Shown: piece by piece, positions 1 to 9,049 of the stretch
How the letters are laid out: every line of letters starts with the position of its first letter
Position numbering within the stretch: the first letter of the stretch is position 1
Assembly: GCA_009602725.1 (NCBI GenBank)
Contig: WELB01000312.1
Span: 1 to 17,816 of the forward strand
DNA length: 17,816 nt
From: Spirogloea muscicola
Lineage: Eukaryota; Streptophyta; Zygnematophyceae; Spirogloeales; Spirogloeaceae
Reading direction: 5' to 3'
The notes under the pieces: generated by a model
Told to the model about the DNA's origin: nothing
Database searches by the model: none
Seen by the model: the letters and a program-made list of their open reading frames with translations, nothing else
Made by a program: the position numbers and the translations under genes

Positions 1-34
1 CTAAACCCTAAACCCTAAACCCTAAACCCTAAAT
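1..34. repeat. Terminal telomere repeat array, CCCTAAA type
   Basis: Nearly five perfect CCCTAAA units (TTTAGGG on the other strand) open the window and then pass directly into non-telomeric DNA. This is the repeat of land plants and of Chlorella-type green algae. Its position at base 1, with the C-rich strand reading inward, fits a left chromosome end trimmed by assembly. An internal telomere-like block is the alternative but is less likely given where it lies. Confidence 0.93.
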
Positions 35-324
35 CCAGTAAAGTTCTACGTCTGCATAATAAGAAGTACATCGGCCTTTTTTATTATAGCCCTAACCCTT
101 CTCTCTGCTTCAACTTAAAGTAGCAGGGGACGGTTCCCAAAGACAGATAATTGAGACAGGCCTAAACCATACATGAACCCTAAACCCTAAATCCACTTAA
201 GTTCTACGTCTGCATAATAAGAAGTACATCGGCCTATTTTATTATAGCCCTAACCCTTCTCTCTGCTTCAACTTAAAGTAGCAGGGGACGGTTCCCAAAG
301 ACAGATAATTGAGACAGGCCTAAA
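24..324. repeat. Subtelomeric tandem duplication, two copies with 158-bp period
   Basis: Copy A is about 24-166 and copy B about 182-324. From TTCTACG (44 and 202) to the end of the unit (166 and 324) the two are the same length (123 bp) and differ at a single base in the T-rich run. Each copy begins with degenerate telomere sequence (ACCCTAAATCCA), and 175-191 holds extra CCCTAAA bases between the copies. The unit also contains an internal CCCTAACCC. I see no coding potential. The near identity means the duplication is young or is being homogenised. Confidence 0.92.
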
Positions 325-501
325 TGTCACGCACTTCGAGTTTCAAAAGTCCTCAGACCGTCAACGCCAGTTGGTGTGGTCCGCGGCGTAGACGCAGAGG
401 AACACATCAGCCGTGGCTGCCACATACACTAAATTAGCTAGCAAGGAGCGGCTCAATATGCCAGGCGCATGCTTGCACACAAGCTTGAGTTGCAAAGCTT
501 A

Positions 502-1981
502 TTACACACGGGCATGCTTGAGCCGCTTCTCAAAGAGTCCTCGTAAGAGATACACTTGCAAGATATTTACAGATACTAAGGCTATGGCCTGTCCAATAGC
601 CTTCCAAAGAACTCGGCGATTCAGTGCCTTGTTTACTGACACATGACAAAGTCGCTGTGTCAGTTGAGTGCCTCTACTGCGCCTAAAGCCAAAATGCTAT
701 GACAGCAACGCTTATACATCCACGTCTTCGTCTTGGGTCGAATGTCAAGATAAGCTAGCTCAGCCTACCTTGCTCTTGACGTGCTGTTTGGAAGTGCAGC
801 CAGCGTTGGTCGGCTTGCACGTGAAATACTTTGGTCTGGAGCATTGCCACATTGTTCAGAAGAGGGTTGAAATGTTCTGTGACACAAAGACATTGTTAGG
901 TATACCCTCTTTCAAGGGACATATATAACTAGTGGGCCACAATTGATAAGGTTATTGTCAATGTGCACGCATTATGGCATAGCCAACTCTGCTCAACGCC
1001 CAAGGAGGACAATTTACTGTGGGAATTACTTCCCACAACATTGCGCAAGAACTCATTCCCAAGAACATTCCCAAGAACTCTACAGGTTGGGAGCAAGTAG
1101 CACAAGAGCATACCGTCCTTGGCTACATTTTCCTTGTCTGGAATGTGGCCCACATGCAACTCAAAGGCAATGGTCTGCAGATTCAGACTTGGCTGTCAGC
1201 ATCAAGGGGATTACTCCTTGAAGAAAGGAGAACACGCAAGTCTGGAGCAGGAGTGACGAAGCAAAGACGGGGGCGATGTGCAAGATGAGGTCAAGTGCAC
1301 TTGCAGCACACACCACCAGCAGACAAGCTCAAGCGCTTGGTATCTTGCGTGCTGATGGGGGAAGCAGGGGCGCAAAAAGCAGCGCAGCGAGCAGGAATAG
1401 CAGTGAGCAGGCCGGGGGGCTGACATGGGCGGCTTGGAAGGCCGCGTCCACGGCAGTGTGCGCAGCATGGCAGCGAGCAAGGGGAGACCTCGTGGTGGGG
1501 GGCAGTGTTGGTGAAGCAGAACTTGTAGAGGCCGCGGCGGGCTGCCACGAAGGTGAAGGTGTCCTCCGTCTTCTGGTGCGCCGAGTAGACGTGGTAGCCG
1601 GCCGGGGCCTCCACCTGAGCAGGGGGCGAAAGGGGTCGCAGGGGTGGGCGCAGAGCAGGCAGCAGGAGCTGGAGGAGCGGGCTCTGTGGCTCGGAAGGCG
1701 GCAGCTCGGGGCGCCGGGCAGGGGGTGGGCGGCGTGCGGACCGAGATGTCGACGCCGGAGGGGAAGTTGCCCTGCCACGAGTGCTCGGGGCGCACGACCA
1801 CGACCGTGCCGTGCACAATGTCGCCCTCCGCCTCCACCTCCTGGCTCACGCACTCGTGGCGGTCCAGGCTGAAGCGCACGGCGGCGGCGGGGGAGGCGCG
1901 GAGCAGGCAGGCGAGCGCGACGAGGGCGGCGGCCAGCGGCGCGACCGCGTGGGCGGGGGCGGCGCGTAGAGGTCGCGCCAT
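502..1981 (-). CDS. p24-beta family cargo receptor (TMED/EMP24, GOLD domain)
   Basis: Type I membrane protein of the early secretory pathway; p24 proteins cycle between ER and Golgi in COPII/COPI vesicles and sort cargo. Five exons splice to 222 residues: 1981-1742, 1614-1489, 1174-1114, 876-769, 635-502. All internal junctions are GT-AG and in phase. The ATG at 1981 is the first in frame (G at -3 and +4) and opens a hydrophobic signal peptide ending near SPAAA. The GOLD domain follows, with its two Cys in RHEC and YKFCFTN, then HVGHIPDKENVAKD, a Gln-rich coiled-coil stretch (exon 4), a membrane span (IALVSVNILQVYLL) and a short basic tail, FEKRLKHARV, close to plant p24-beta tails. Length matches the family. 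The exon 1 donor (TCG|GTCCGC) is weak but is required to join GVDIS to VEAPAGYH. The 3' UTR must run toward the subtelomeric repeat, 178 bp beyond the stop; no separate TGTAA was seen there. Confidence 0.93.
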
Positions 1982-2107
1982 CGCCGGCCTCACGGAAAAC
2001 GGGAGAAGCGAGGGGACGGGGGGGGTGCCAGGACTGAGGCTGGTACTGTCGCCCTGGTTGCCGCTCGGGCGAGGCGTGTCGATTTGGTAGGCGTCCCCCT
2101 GTCGTTC

Positions 2108-2164
2108 CTACCAGCTGCAATTGGCACCTTCGGCTGCATGGATCCTCGCTTCCATACCCTACTC
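2108..2164 (+). mobile_element. Short retroelement fragment (copy 10), nuclease-domain segment
   Basis: Read forward, this stretch encodes LPAAIGTFGCMDPRFHTLL. The minus-strand copy at about 5330-5390 encodes LPAAIDIFGCLGPRFHTLL, and the nucleotides agree at about 45 of 57 positions. It corresponds to the LAVDVHGAFG region of the long element copy. Orientation is opposite to that copy, whose 3' end lies only about 30 bp away. It sits about 130 bp upstream of the p24 start codon, so it may lie within that gene's promoter. It is too short to function. Confidence 0.75.
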
Positions 2165-2194
2165 GAGAAAGAAAGCGCGGCCAGATTGACTGGT

Positions 2195-2212
2195 GGCTGG
2201 GAAAGGCCAGCC
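2195..2212 (-). other. 3'-terminal stem-loop of retroelement copy 1
   Basis: GGCTGG and CCAGCC form a perfect 6-bp stem with a 6-base loop. On the minus strand it follows CGTCCATTGCTTT and closes the element's 3' UTR. The same motif ends copies 7 and 9, and half of it ends copy 8, which argues that it marks the element 3' terminus and is not a chance palindrome. Confidence 0.65.
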
Positions 2213-2283
2213 CAAAGCAATGGACGAGGTCTGAAGGAGCCGGAGTGCGAAGGACTAGGACTAGGACATCGGCCAGGGAACGC

Positions 2284-4440
2284 TCAGTAATCTCTAGTCA
2301 GGAGGTGCAATCCTGAGTAGCTAGCCGGCGGAAAGACGTCGCCCTGACGGAAGCCGGAGGCCGCCGTCAAAGCTCGGCCTGCGCGCAAGTGAACCACGAA
2401 GGCAAGGAGCCGCTGCATGGAGATGGCCAAACGCATTCGGAAGACCTGAGCGAGGGACCCGGCGACATTGAAGCCGGGGTGCTCGCCCTGCTGCCCGAGG
2501 CGGCGGGCCGCTGCACGCCGCACAAGGTGGTGAAGCAAGTCAAGCCATTCTGTGCCAAAGGCTCCGTGCACGTCAACTGCCAGTCGAACAAACTCGTCTC
2601 CCACCTGGTGGTCCGAGTGTTTCCGTTCCTTTGCGCCCGCCGCTTGGCAGACTGCGTAGCCCGCCTCCTCCGACGAGCGTTTGGCGCTGCTGGAAACAAG
2701 GCAGTCAGTCGTGACAACATCGGCAATGAGCCGAGGCCCCCCGCCGAGCGCGCTGGCAACGAGATCGGCGCGCCGGGTGTGGATGCAGCCATCCGCCCCA
2801 GTGGTCGGAGGCATGATGCTGGTATTCTCGAGCGCCACCGTGTAACCGGCCTCGACAAAGATGCCAAACATTGCATTCCGCAGCAGGTCGTGTGTTCCTG
2901 TCCGCTCCCCGCCCCGTGCGCACCTGAGCATGTGAGCTGCCAACGATGCTGCGTCTGAACTGCGCTCTCCGCACTCACACTACTGTACTCCACTGAGGCA
3001 GGGTGGGTGGAGGCCGAGGAGGCGGTGCACCGCCGTACAGAAGGCGTCATCAAGCATTTGGAGCCCGTCGTGGATTGGTAGGGCAGACAACCAAGCTGCC
3101 GCCCCTAGTGAGGATGCCGAGTGCAACTGCGCGCGCCCCCGGAGGTCGGCCGATGGCAAGAGCCCCATCGCCGTGGTGAAGGAGACCGCATCTACCTCTG
3201 CCTTGAAGCGAGCTTGGGCCCAGAGGTCGGCCAAGCGCGCGAGGTGCGCGAACGGGACGGCCCGTTGCACCAGAGCGGGGTGATCTGCAAGCAGCGCATC
3301 CCGGGCTGAGCGGAGAGCCGCCTGGAAGGGCAACGTGCCAGTCTCCACCACTGCCGCCTGCTCCAGAAGGCGACCCCCATGCCGGATGAAACGCTGGGCC
3401 ACCGAAGCCGCAACCTGCGCCCAACGCCCCAGGTGTGCTGCCCGGCAGGCACGAGCCAGCGGACGGCAGCCCAGACTCCCGCGGCTCACAGGCAGGGAAG
3501 CCTGGTGCACGGCAGCCGGCGTCGCCAGGAAGGCCGGGTGTTGGACCAGGGCCGCTGTGCTGGCGAGGATACCTGCATCGAAGGTTGCATAGGCGGCCTG
3601 CGCCGCCGGGGAGGTGGGGAGGGCTCGAGCCAGGTACAGGGGACGTTGCGCTATGCTGCGCGTCAGCATGGCGAGCCCTAGCTGCATGTTGCGCAGCTCA
3701 GGGAGGCGGGCCGCCGGCTTGAGGTGCTCCTGCAGCTTGCCTCGCAGCTGCTCGTCCACGAAGGCCGGTGAGCCCAAGGGAACCTCGAGGAGTGTGAGGC
3801 CCCCCGCTGGTGTCCGACAGCAGGAGGGTAGGCGGAGGAGGGCTGGCAACCCTTGTGGGGACCAAACGCTGCACTTCGACGCGCGGATGTCCAGGCCGAT
3901 CTCCTTCAACTGCTCCTCGAGGGTGGCAAAGGCAGCCAAGACCTCGTCTGCTTGCCCGACTAGGGTGGTGTCGTTGGCATACGCGGGCATGAGGACGCCC
4001 GGGTGAGCAGCTGCCATGGCCTTCAGGGCGCGGTCGTGGGCCAGCGCGTAGAAGAAGCCCGCCAGCGGGTCCCCCTGACGCGTGCCCGTGGAAGACTGAC
4101 GGACCTCCACCCCTCCAGCTCCAAGCCGCCATAGGAGATCACTGGGCTGGCTGTAGCCCAGCCGGAAGAACGGCAGCAGGGTGGGGAAGGCGTCACGGAT
4201 CCCCACGGCGACAGCTGCGTGGTCGACGCAGTTGAATGCGTTGCGGACGTCCACTGCCAACACCACCCACTCGGGGTGCAAGTTCAGGGAAGCCCGCACC
4301 CCATGGACTACTGCTTCGCCGCCGCTCCGCAGGCCGCGCCATACTGGTGTGGGGCCAGGTGTGTCTGGGCCGCATCGGCGTGCTGTCGCCAGAGTGCCCG
4401 TCCCACCAGGCGGTACAGAAGCTCGCCAAGAACATCGCGA
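2284..4440 (-). pseudogene. Reverse transcriptase with C-terminal zinc knuckle and nuclease-like domain, inactivated
   Basis: One frame runs from about 4330 to 2284, broken only by a TAG at 2982-2980. RT motif A is VLAVDVRNAFNCVDH, motif B STGTRQGDPLAGFFYAL, motif C AYANDTTLVG (3981-3970 hold YAND; a polymerase would have YADD). Thumb-like sequence follows. Directly after the TAG comes CECG...HMLRC, a C-x-C-x12-H-x3-C zinc knuckle, then RTGTHDLLRNAMF, RRADLVAS, LIADVVTTD and FVRLAVDVHGAFG, resembling a PD-(D/E)XK nuclease fold. The protein ends HLLTRDY. Upstream of about 4330 the matching sequence (LLYRLVGRALWRQHADA, APHQYGAACG) continues in another frame, so there is an indel near 4315-4335. 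Three independent defects make an active enzyme very unlikely. The RT call is firm; the nuclease call is from pattern and copy comparison. Confidence 0.88.
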
Positions 4441-4454
4441 GTCTGGAACATGCA

Positions 4455-4690
4455 CGATGTGAGCATATGCTTCCAGCCCAAATGGGCTTGCCGGCAGCCT
4501 ACTTGTCATATTTGCAACGACGAGTGTCAGCCTGTCCGCAGTGAGCTCAGGCTTATGCTTTGCATCAGATAGCTAGTCGAGCCTTAGCTGGTGGCACAAG
4601 AGCTGGTCGATTGCCGTCCGGTATTCGGGCATCAGTTAGCGACCTCTATGTGCTGACTGGTGGGTTACTGAGCGGGTCAGCTTAGCAGCA
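4455..4690 (+). mobile_element. Inverted 3' fragment of the retroelement (copy 4)
   Basis: Forward translation gives GLPAAYLSYLQRRVSA, then a stop, then ALHQIASRALAGGTRA and ASVSDLYVLT. This parallels the minus-strand copy 3 (GLPAAYLSLLRRRVSA, ALHQKAGRALVGGRRA, SSSDLYVLTRGY). An extra G near 4662 shifts the frame just before the terminal TAC-TGA. It abuts the truncated 5' end of copy 1, and it forms a long imperfect inverted repeat with copy 3 about 0.4 kb away. Confidence 0.85.
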
Positions 4691-4705
4691 CGTGATGTAA
4701 ATTTG

Positions 4706-4727
4706 TCTTCTGACTCCCGAAGACAAT
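4706..4727. repeat. Small palindrome (hairpin)
   Basis: GTCTTC and GAAGAC flank an 8-base spacer (TGACTCCC), giving a 6-bp stem. It lies between the 3' ends of the converging copies 4 and 2. It could be the junction or 3'-terminal hairpin of copy 2, but its sequence is unrelated to the GGCTGG hairpin of other copies. Confidence 0.4.
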
Positions 4728-4750
4728 TTTCGTATGTTTGAAACAAACAA

Positions 4751-4912
4751 AGGCCAAATGGCCAAGTACGAAGGCAAGCACATCTGACGTACAGCACCTA
4801 CAGCAGATTGACCCCCTCGGTAACCACGGGTCAACACATAAGGGTCGCTAATCGATCCCGAAGAGAGAAGGCGCGCGGGGCGCATGGAATGAAATGGAGG
4901 CCAATTCAAGCG
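4751..4912 (-). mobile_element. Retroelement 3' tail fragment (copy 2)
   Basis: On the minus strand, 4856-4810 encodes SISDPYVLTRGY, with the expected TGA stop changed to CGA. The 3' UTR that follows contains TCAATCTGCTGTAGG and GGCCATTTGGCC and matches that of copy 3. Bases 4751-4856 and 5010-5117 are a direct repeat of about 106 bp. The adjoining 4857-4912 resembles 4968-5022 (CCCGAAGA... GAAATG... AGGCCA), so the block looks tandemly duplicated or nested. No complete domain is left. Confidence 0.8.
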
Positions 4913-4967
4913 GATGCATTGTTCAGGCAGAGTCTAGGGCAAACTAAACAGGGCTACATGATACGGA

Positions 4968-5541
4968 TCCCGAAGAAGAAAGAAGAGATCGTGTATTAGA
5001 AAGAAATGTAGGCCAAATGGCCAGGTACAAAGGCAAGCACATCTAAAATCTACATAACCTACAGCAGATTGACCCGCTCAATAACCACGGGTCAAAACAT
5101 AAAGGTCACTACTCGATGCATGAATACTAGATGCCAGGAACGGAGCCCTTCTGCCACCTACTAGAGCTCGCCCAGCTTTCTGGTGCAAGGCACTAGCCTG
5201 AGCACGCTGCACATAGGCCGAAACTCGTCGTCGCAAGAGCGACAGATATGCAGCTGGCAAGCCCATCTCAGCCGGAAACACATCTGCACGTCGAGTGTAG
5301 CCTAGATTGGCAATGTTTTGAAGCAGAGTGTGGAAGCGAGGACCCAGACAGCCAAAGATGTCGATTGCAGCTGGCAGGAGTTGATCGCATTGGGGGTAAT
5401 CGAGTAATGCCGCAGTTTTCTTTGCTCTGCTCCACCCACTGCGTGCCCAGCAATGTGTGTTGATGCTGGGCCTTTATATGCCTCCGTAACAACAACGTCG
5501 ACCAGGGCCCCCTCCACCAGGTTGCACGCCCACAATGTCAA
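4968..5541 (-). mobile_element. 5'-truncated retroelement copy with nuclease-like domain (copy 3)
   Basis: Minus-strand reading gives LVEGALVDVVVTEAYKG, AEQRKLRHYS, then after a frame change near 5380 LPAAIDIFGCLGPRFHTLL, GLPAAYLSLLRRRVSAYVQR, AGRALVGGRRA and DLYVLTRGY with a stop at 5080-5078. These line up in order with LIADVVTTD, AKERKHSDH, LAVDVHGAFG, RMRLAISMQR, AGRALTAAS and LHLLTRDY of copy 1. The RT part is absent, as expected for 5' truncation during reverse transcription. The truncation point lies about 200 bp upstream of the ALG7 start codon. Confidence 0.87.
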
Positions 5542-5752
5542 GTGTGCGGCGATGATGAAGAAGAAAGAGCCTTCTCGCTCACAGCCGCCCTCGGTGTATT
5601 AGTAGATGCTCGTGGCTCGGCGGACCCTCGGCGTCGCTCCGCGGAGGCCGACGACGGGCCCGGCCAGGCGCTGGCCACGCCCGCCGCCGCACAAGCGGCG
5701 CCGTCGGCCGCATGCCCAGCCTCCTCCCGCACCCCTCGTCCTCCCTCCCCCC

Positions 5753-8700
5753 ATGGCCCTCCTGCGCCGGAGGGCCGCGGCGCCCTCCGGCGACGCCAAC
5801 CCCCCGCAAGGACCCCGCCCGCTCTTCGAGCCCACCTCCAGTGCCGCGCCCCTGGCCCGCTCCTGGCGAGTGGCCCTCTTCGGCGCGCTGGCCGTCGCTC
5901 CGGCCGCCACTCTCTTTGCAGCTCTGGACTTGGACCCGGGCGCTCGGAGGAGCATCGCCATCAACCTGGCCATGAGCGGAGCCGCATACGTGTCCACTGT
6001 GAGGATGGTCCCTCTTGTGACCCCGTACGTCCTCAGGAAGAATCTGTTTGGCTACGACATCAACAAGAGAGGGTCTCCAGGAGGGGAGATCAAAATGTGA
6101 GTGCTGCCTGAAAGAGGGGCACGCGCACGGGGCATACTTGGGCCACTGCTGCCCTAGTGCTTACAGATTGCATTCGGTGCTCTCATTGCGCAAGCCACAG
6201 CTGACTCTGGCTCTCTGCTTCGCGTGCTTCTTAGACCCGAGTCGCTGGGCCTTGTGGTTGGCATCGTCTACCTCATCACCATCATCCTATTCCAGCAGTT
6301 CTACTTCACAGAGACCAAGAGGGTGGCTTTCCCATGCCATTCCAATCGATGTATGGCCGAGCATAGGTCGTTGATGATATTCTGAATGCTTCAGGAATGA
6401 TACTGTCAACGTTACTCAGGGTTTGGGCTGACTCTGAAGGTATTCACGTTTGCCAAGCCTTGCTCATGCAGCACTTACTCCTCCAAGCTAACGCGCGTTT
6501 GGGTTGGCCAACATGTCCAGGGGCTGGTGGAGTATTATGCCGCCCTGGCCTGCATTTGCTTCATGACCTTCCTGGGCTTCATAGATGACGTCCTCGACAT
6601 CCCTTGGCGCGTGTGAGCCGTCTGCAGGAGCTGTTCGTTGCACTCCTGAGGTGCAGGCCTCGTTGCATTGCTTCATGGTGGTGTCAATGGGCTCTTCTGC
6701 ATCTCTGTGCCTCAGGCCTCTTTGACTCCTCGTGTACAGGAAGCTCGTCCTTCCATCATTTGCAGCCTTGCCGCTGGTCATGGCATACGCTGGGCACACA
6801 ACCATCGTCGTTCCCAAGCCTCTCAGGGCTTGGCTGGCAGTTGAGGTTGTGGATCTAGGTAGTAACCCCCTCTGGTTAGCTGGCCAATATGTATGCCCTC
6901 ACTGACTGACACTGCCTGGCAACTAGGCATCTAAGAAACCCGATAAGCAACTCCTGTGCTCTCCTTTCCGTCAGACTTTTTAGCCTAGTGTTAACGCACG
7001 GTGGTGGCTGCTCACAGCTGCTGCTTTCATCAGCAAGTGCTCTCTTGCAGGTATTGCCTATAAGGTCTACATGGGACTCTTAGTTGTCTTCTGCACCAAC
7101 TCAATCAACATATTGGCTGGAGTAAATGGCCTTGAAGTGGGGCAGACTGTTATTGTGGCCTGTGCTGTGAGACTCTCAACCTGTGACTTCGTCGCAGAGA
7201 GCAGATGCCTTGATCTGCTCGCAATCCCTTTAGTTTGCTCGATATCTTGCTCTATTCGGCCCCCTTCTAGCTCTCTTCCATGGCAGTGAAGTCCAAGCTG
7301 GTCTGCATAGCCGTTGATTTGAGCTGGGTATTGGCTGCAGGTGTTGGCCCACAATCTATTGCAACTGGGACGCTATCCTGGTACTTCGACTAGTTCAGAC
7401 GAGGATCACCAGCAAGCTCACCTCTTTTCTATTTACCTTATGCAACCGCTCGTGGCAACCTCACTTGGCCTCCTGTCCTACAATTGGTAGTCTCCAGGAC
7501 TCTTTCAAAGCGGTCAGGCGATGTTTCACAAGTGAACTTCCGTTGAGATCCATAACCGCTAGAGCTCTGTACGTGATTGTGGTGCGCACATGGCACTAAG
7601 CAAGGGTACAAATGTACATTGCCAGCTGTGACCAATCTGCATTTGCAGTACTTACACTCACCGTTGTCTAATCAGGTACCCTTCTGCTGTCTTCGTGGGT
7701 GACACATACACTTACTTTGCAGGAATGACTCTCGCCGTTGTTGGCATCCTTGGCCACTTCAGGTCTTCCTGACACCGCTGTAACCTTTGCTGCTACATAA
7801 GCAATGTGCCCTTTGCTTGGAGGCGCTCACTTTATTGGAACACCTGCTTGGAGTCAACATTTACGTGTGCTCCCTACTTATGGCCACTACATTCTGTACT
7901 GCAGTGAGACCCTGCTCCTCTTCCTTTTACCCCAGATTTTGAACTTCCTCTACTCTTGCCCTCAGGTGGGTCCCACTTTGGGCCCGTACTTGGTCCGATT
8001 TGCTGATGGTCCAAGCCTCAAGCTCTAAGCAACTTAGCAGCGGAGTACAGTTTTTGACAGTTCCTGGATAGATGGCCACTGCAGTAAGCGACAGCAGCTG
8101 AAAGCGCTGTTGGGATCATTGATGTGCAATGATGTTGGTTGCAGCTTTTCAAGTTTGTTCCCTGCCCACGGCACCGACTGCCAAAGTGAGTTATAGCACT
8201 GTTCATAGTGCCGAGCAATGGCAGTGGTGTCTTTTGGAAGAATCTGAAGATGATCCAACCTGCAAGCCTCCAAGCAGCATCATGGGGCTTGTTTACGTAT
8301 ATAGGCCATTAAGCAGGTTTCAGATGTCTGCTGGTGTGCCTGCAGGTTTGATCCCTGCGACGGGCTGCTTACGGGTAGCAATGATTTGAACTTGGTCAAC
8401 CTCTTTCTCCGTGTCCTTGGCCGCTGCTCGGAGCAGTGGCTTTGCATACGCTTGCTCTTATTTCAGGTTCTTGCGTTGCCCTCTCCTCTTGATGGTCAGG
8501 ATATGCAGTGTCTACTGGAAGCTCGCATTATTAGTCAGGGTGACGATCAGGTGCAAAGCTGGCTTGGTGCCGTCTGACTCCTTGCCTCCAACTATCACTT
8601 GCCTCTCTCAGTTAGCACTGGCACAGGTTGGCGTAGATAGGGATCTGATTTGACCTGCTGAGACTGTGACCTTGGCAAGAGGCACCTTGCTCTCCAGCTC

Positions 8701-8800
8701 GATGGTCCTGATGGGCGTGCGCATGCATGGTTGGCTGCAGGCTGTGAGCTGTGGGCTATGCTTTGGGGTGCGGCATGTCCTCACGGGGATCTACAAGTAG
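5753..8800 (+). CDS. ALG7: UDP-GlcNAc:dolichyl-phosphate GlcNAc-1-phosphotransferase
   Basis: Catalyses the first step of N-glycan precursor assembly in the ER membrane: transfer of GlcNAc-1-phosphate from UDP-GlcNAc to dolichyl phosphate (the tunicamycin target). Eleven exons join in frame to 424 residues, a normal plant-like length: 5753-6096, 6235-6322, 6521-6612, 6740-6858, 7051-7166, 7341-7486, 7676-7762, 7905-7965, 8145-8185, 8346-8466, 8741-8800. The ATG (CCCCCCATGGCC) is the likely start; an in-frame ATG at 5606 would add 49 Pro/Arg-rich residues. Family signatures in order: [41 protein letters not shown] (about 161-174, metal-binding Asp pair), [28 protein letters not shown] (about 229-243), [22 protein letters not shown] and the short ending LTGIYK. 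Many hydrophobic spans fit a multipass protein. Every junction is GT-AG and phase-consistent. Confidence 0.96.
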
Positions 8801-9040
8801 GGCGAAGAGCCGGAGATGGAATTATGTAAGGAGGATGAGGAATGAGTGGTGGTGGCGGGATGGTGATGGTGGTGTGGGTGGGTGGGGTGGCGGCTTGGGT
8901 CAAAGACTCTCCAATAGGGGGCAGTATGATGACTGTGAAGGCCGTGCCACACGAAGCACACGTAGGAGTCGGCCTGGGGTCTGGGTCTGAAGCAATGCTG
9001 GAGGATTTAGGGTTTACAGAGCTATACAGCTGCTGTAGTA
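8801..9040. other. Intergenic stretch with G-rich simple sequence
   Basis: No gene seen. Bases 8840-8900 are a GT/GGT-rich run (GGTGGTGG, GGGTGGGTGGGG, then GGG at 8897) that could form a G-quadruplex on the plus strand with one long loop. It lies in the ALG7 3' flank. Confidence 0.55.
8825..8829 (+). terminator. TGTAA polyadenylation-like signal after ALG7
   Basis: TGTAA, the usual poly(A) signal of chlorophyte algae, occurs 25 bases after the ALG7 stop codon. The implied 3' UTR is very short for green algae, so a signal further on is possible; none was identified before the next repeat. Confidence 0.35.
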
Positions 9041-9049
9041 GCAGCCGGG

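Larger units (their letters stand above)
2191..4450 (-). mobile_element. Long copy of a non-LTR-like retroelement (copy 1), 5'-truncated
   Basis: This is the longest element in the window. In minus orientation it holds part of a reverse transcriptase, a CCHC zinc knuckle, a nuclease-like domain, a stop at 2286-2284, a 3' UTR of about 70 bp and a terminal hairpin at 2212-2195. There are no long terminal repeats and no poly(A) tail. The 5' end stops near 4450, where an inverted 3' fragment of the same family (copy 4) begins, so the N-terminal half of the protein is missing. Gene order RT, then zinc knuckle, then nuclease is that of early-branching LINEs with a restriction-like endonuclease (R2/CRE/NeSL type). 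Assignment to that group is inference. Confidence 0.85.

Noticed and set aside
1276-1872. Plus-strand open frame of 198 codons across the p24 5' exons
   Set aside because: Antisense to p24 exons 1 and 2, whose minus-strand reading shows clear GOLD-domain motifs and consistent splice phases.
2389-2958. Plus-strand open frame of 189 codons opposite the nuclease-like domain
   Set aside because: Shadow of the minus-strand element frame, which is supported by three other copies in the window.
2191-4450. LTR retrotransposon or endogenous virus as the source of the RT
   Set aside because: No terminal direct repeats, integrase, protease or gag-like frame was seen. The 3' ends are shared and the 5' ends truncated, and the zinc knuckle plus nuclease-like domain lies after the RT, all of which fit a non-LTR element.
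5542-6111. Plus-strand frame of 189 codons overlapping ALG7 exon 1
   Set aside because: It is frame +1 relative to the ALG7 exon; only the other frame gives the conserved [14 protein letters not shown] signature and joins to the later exons.
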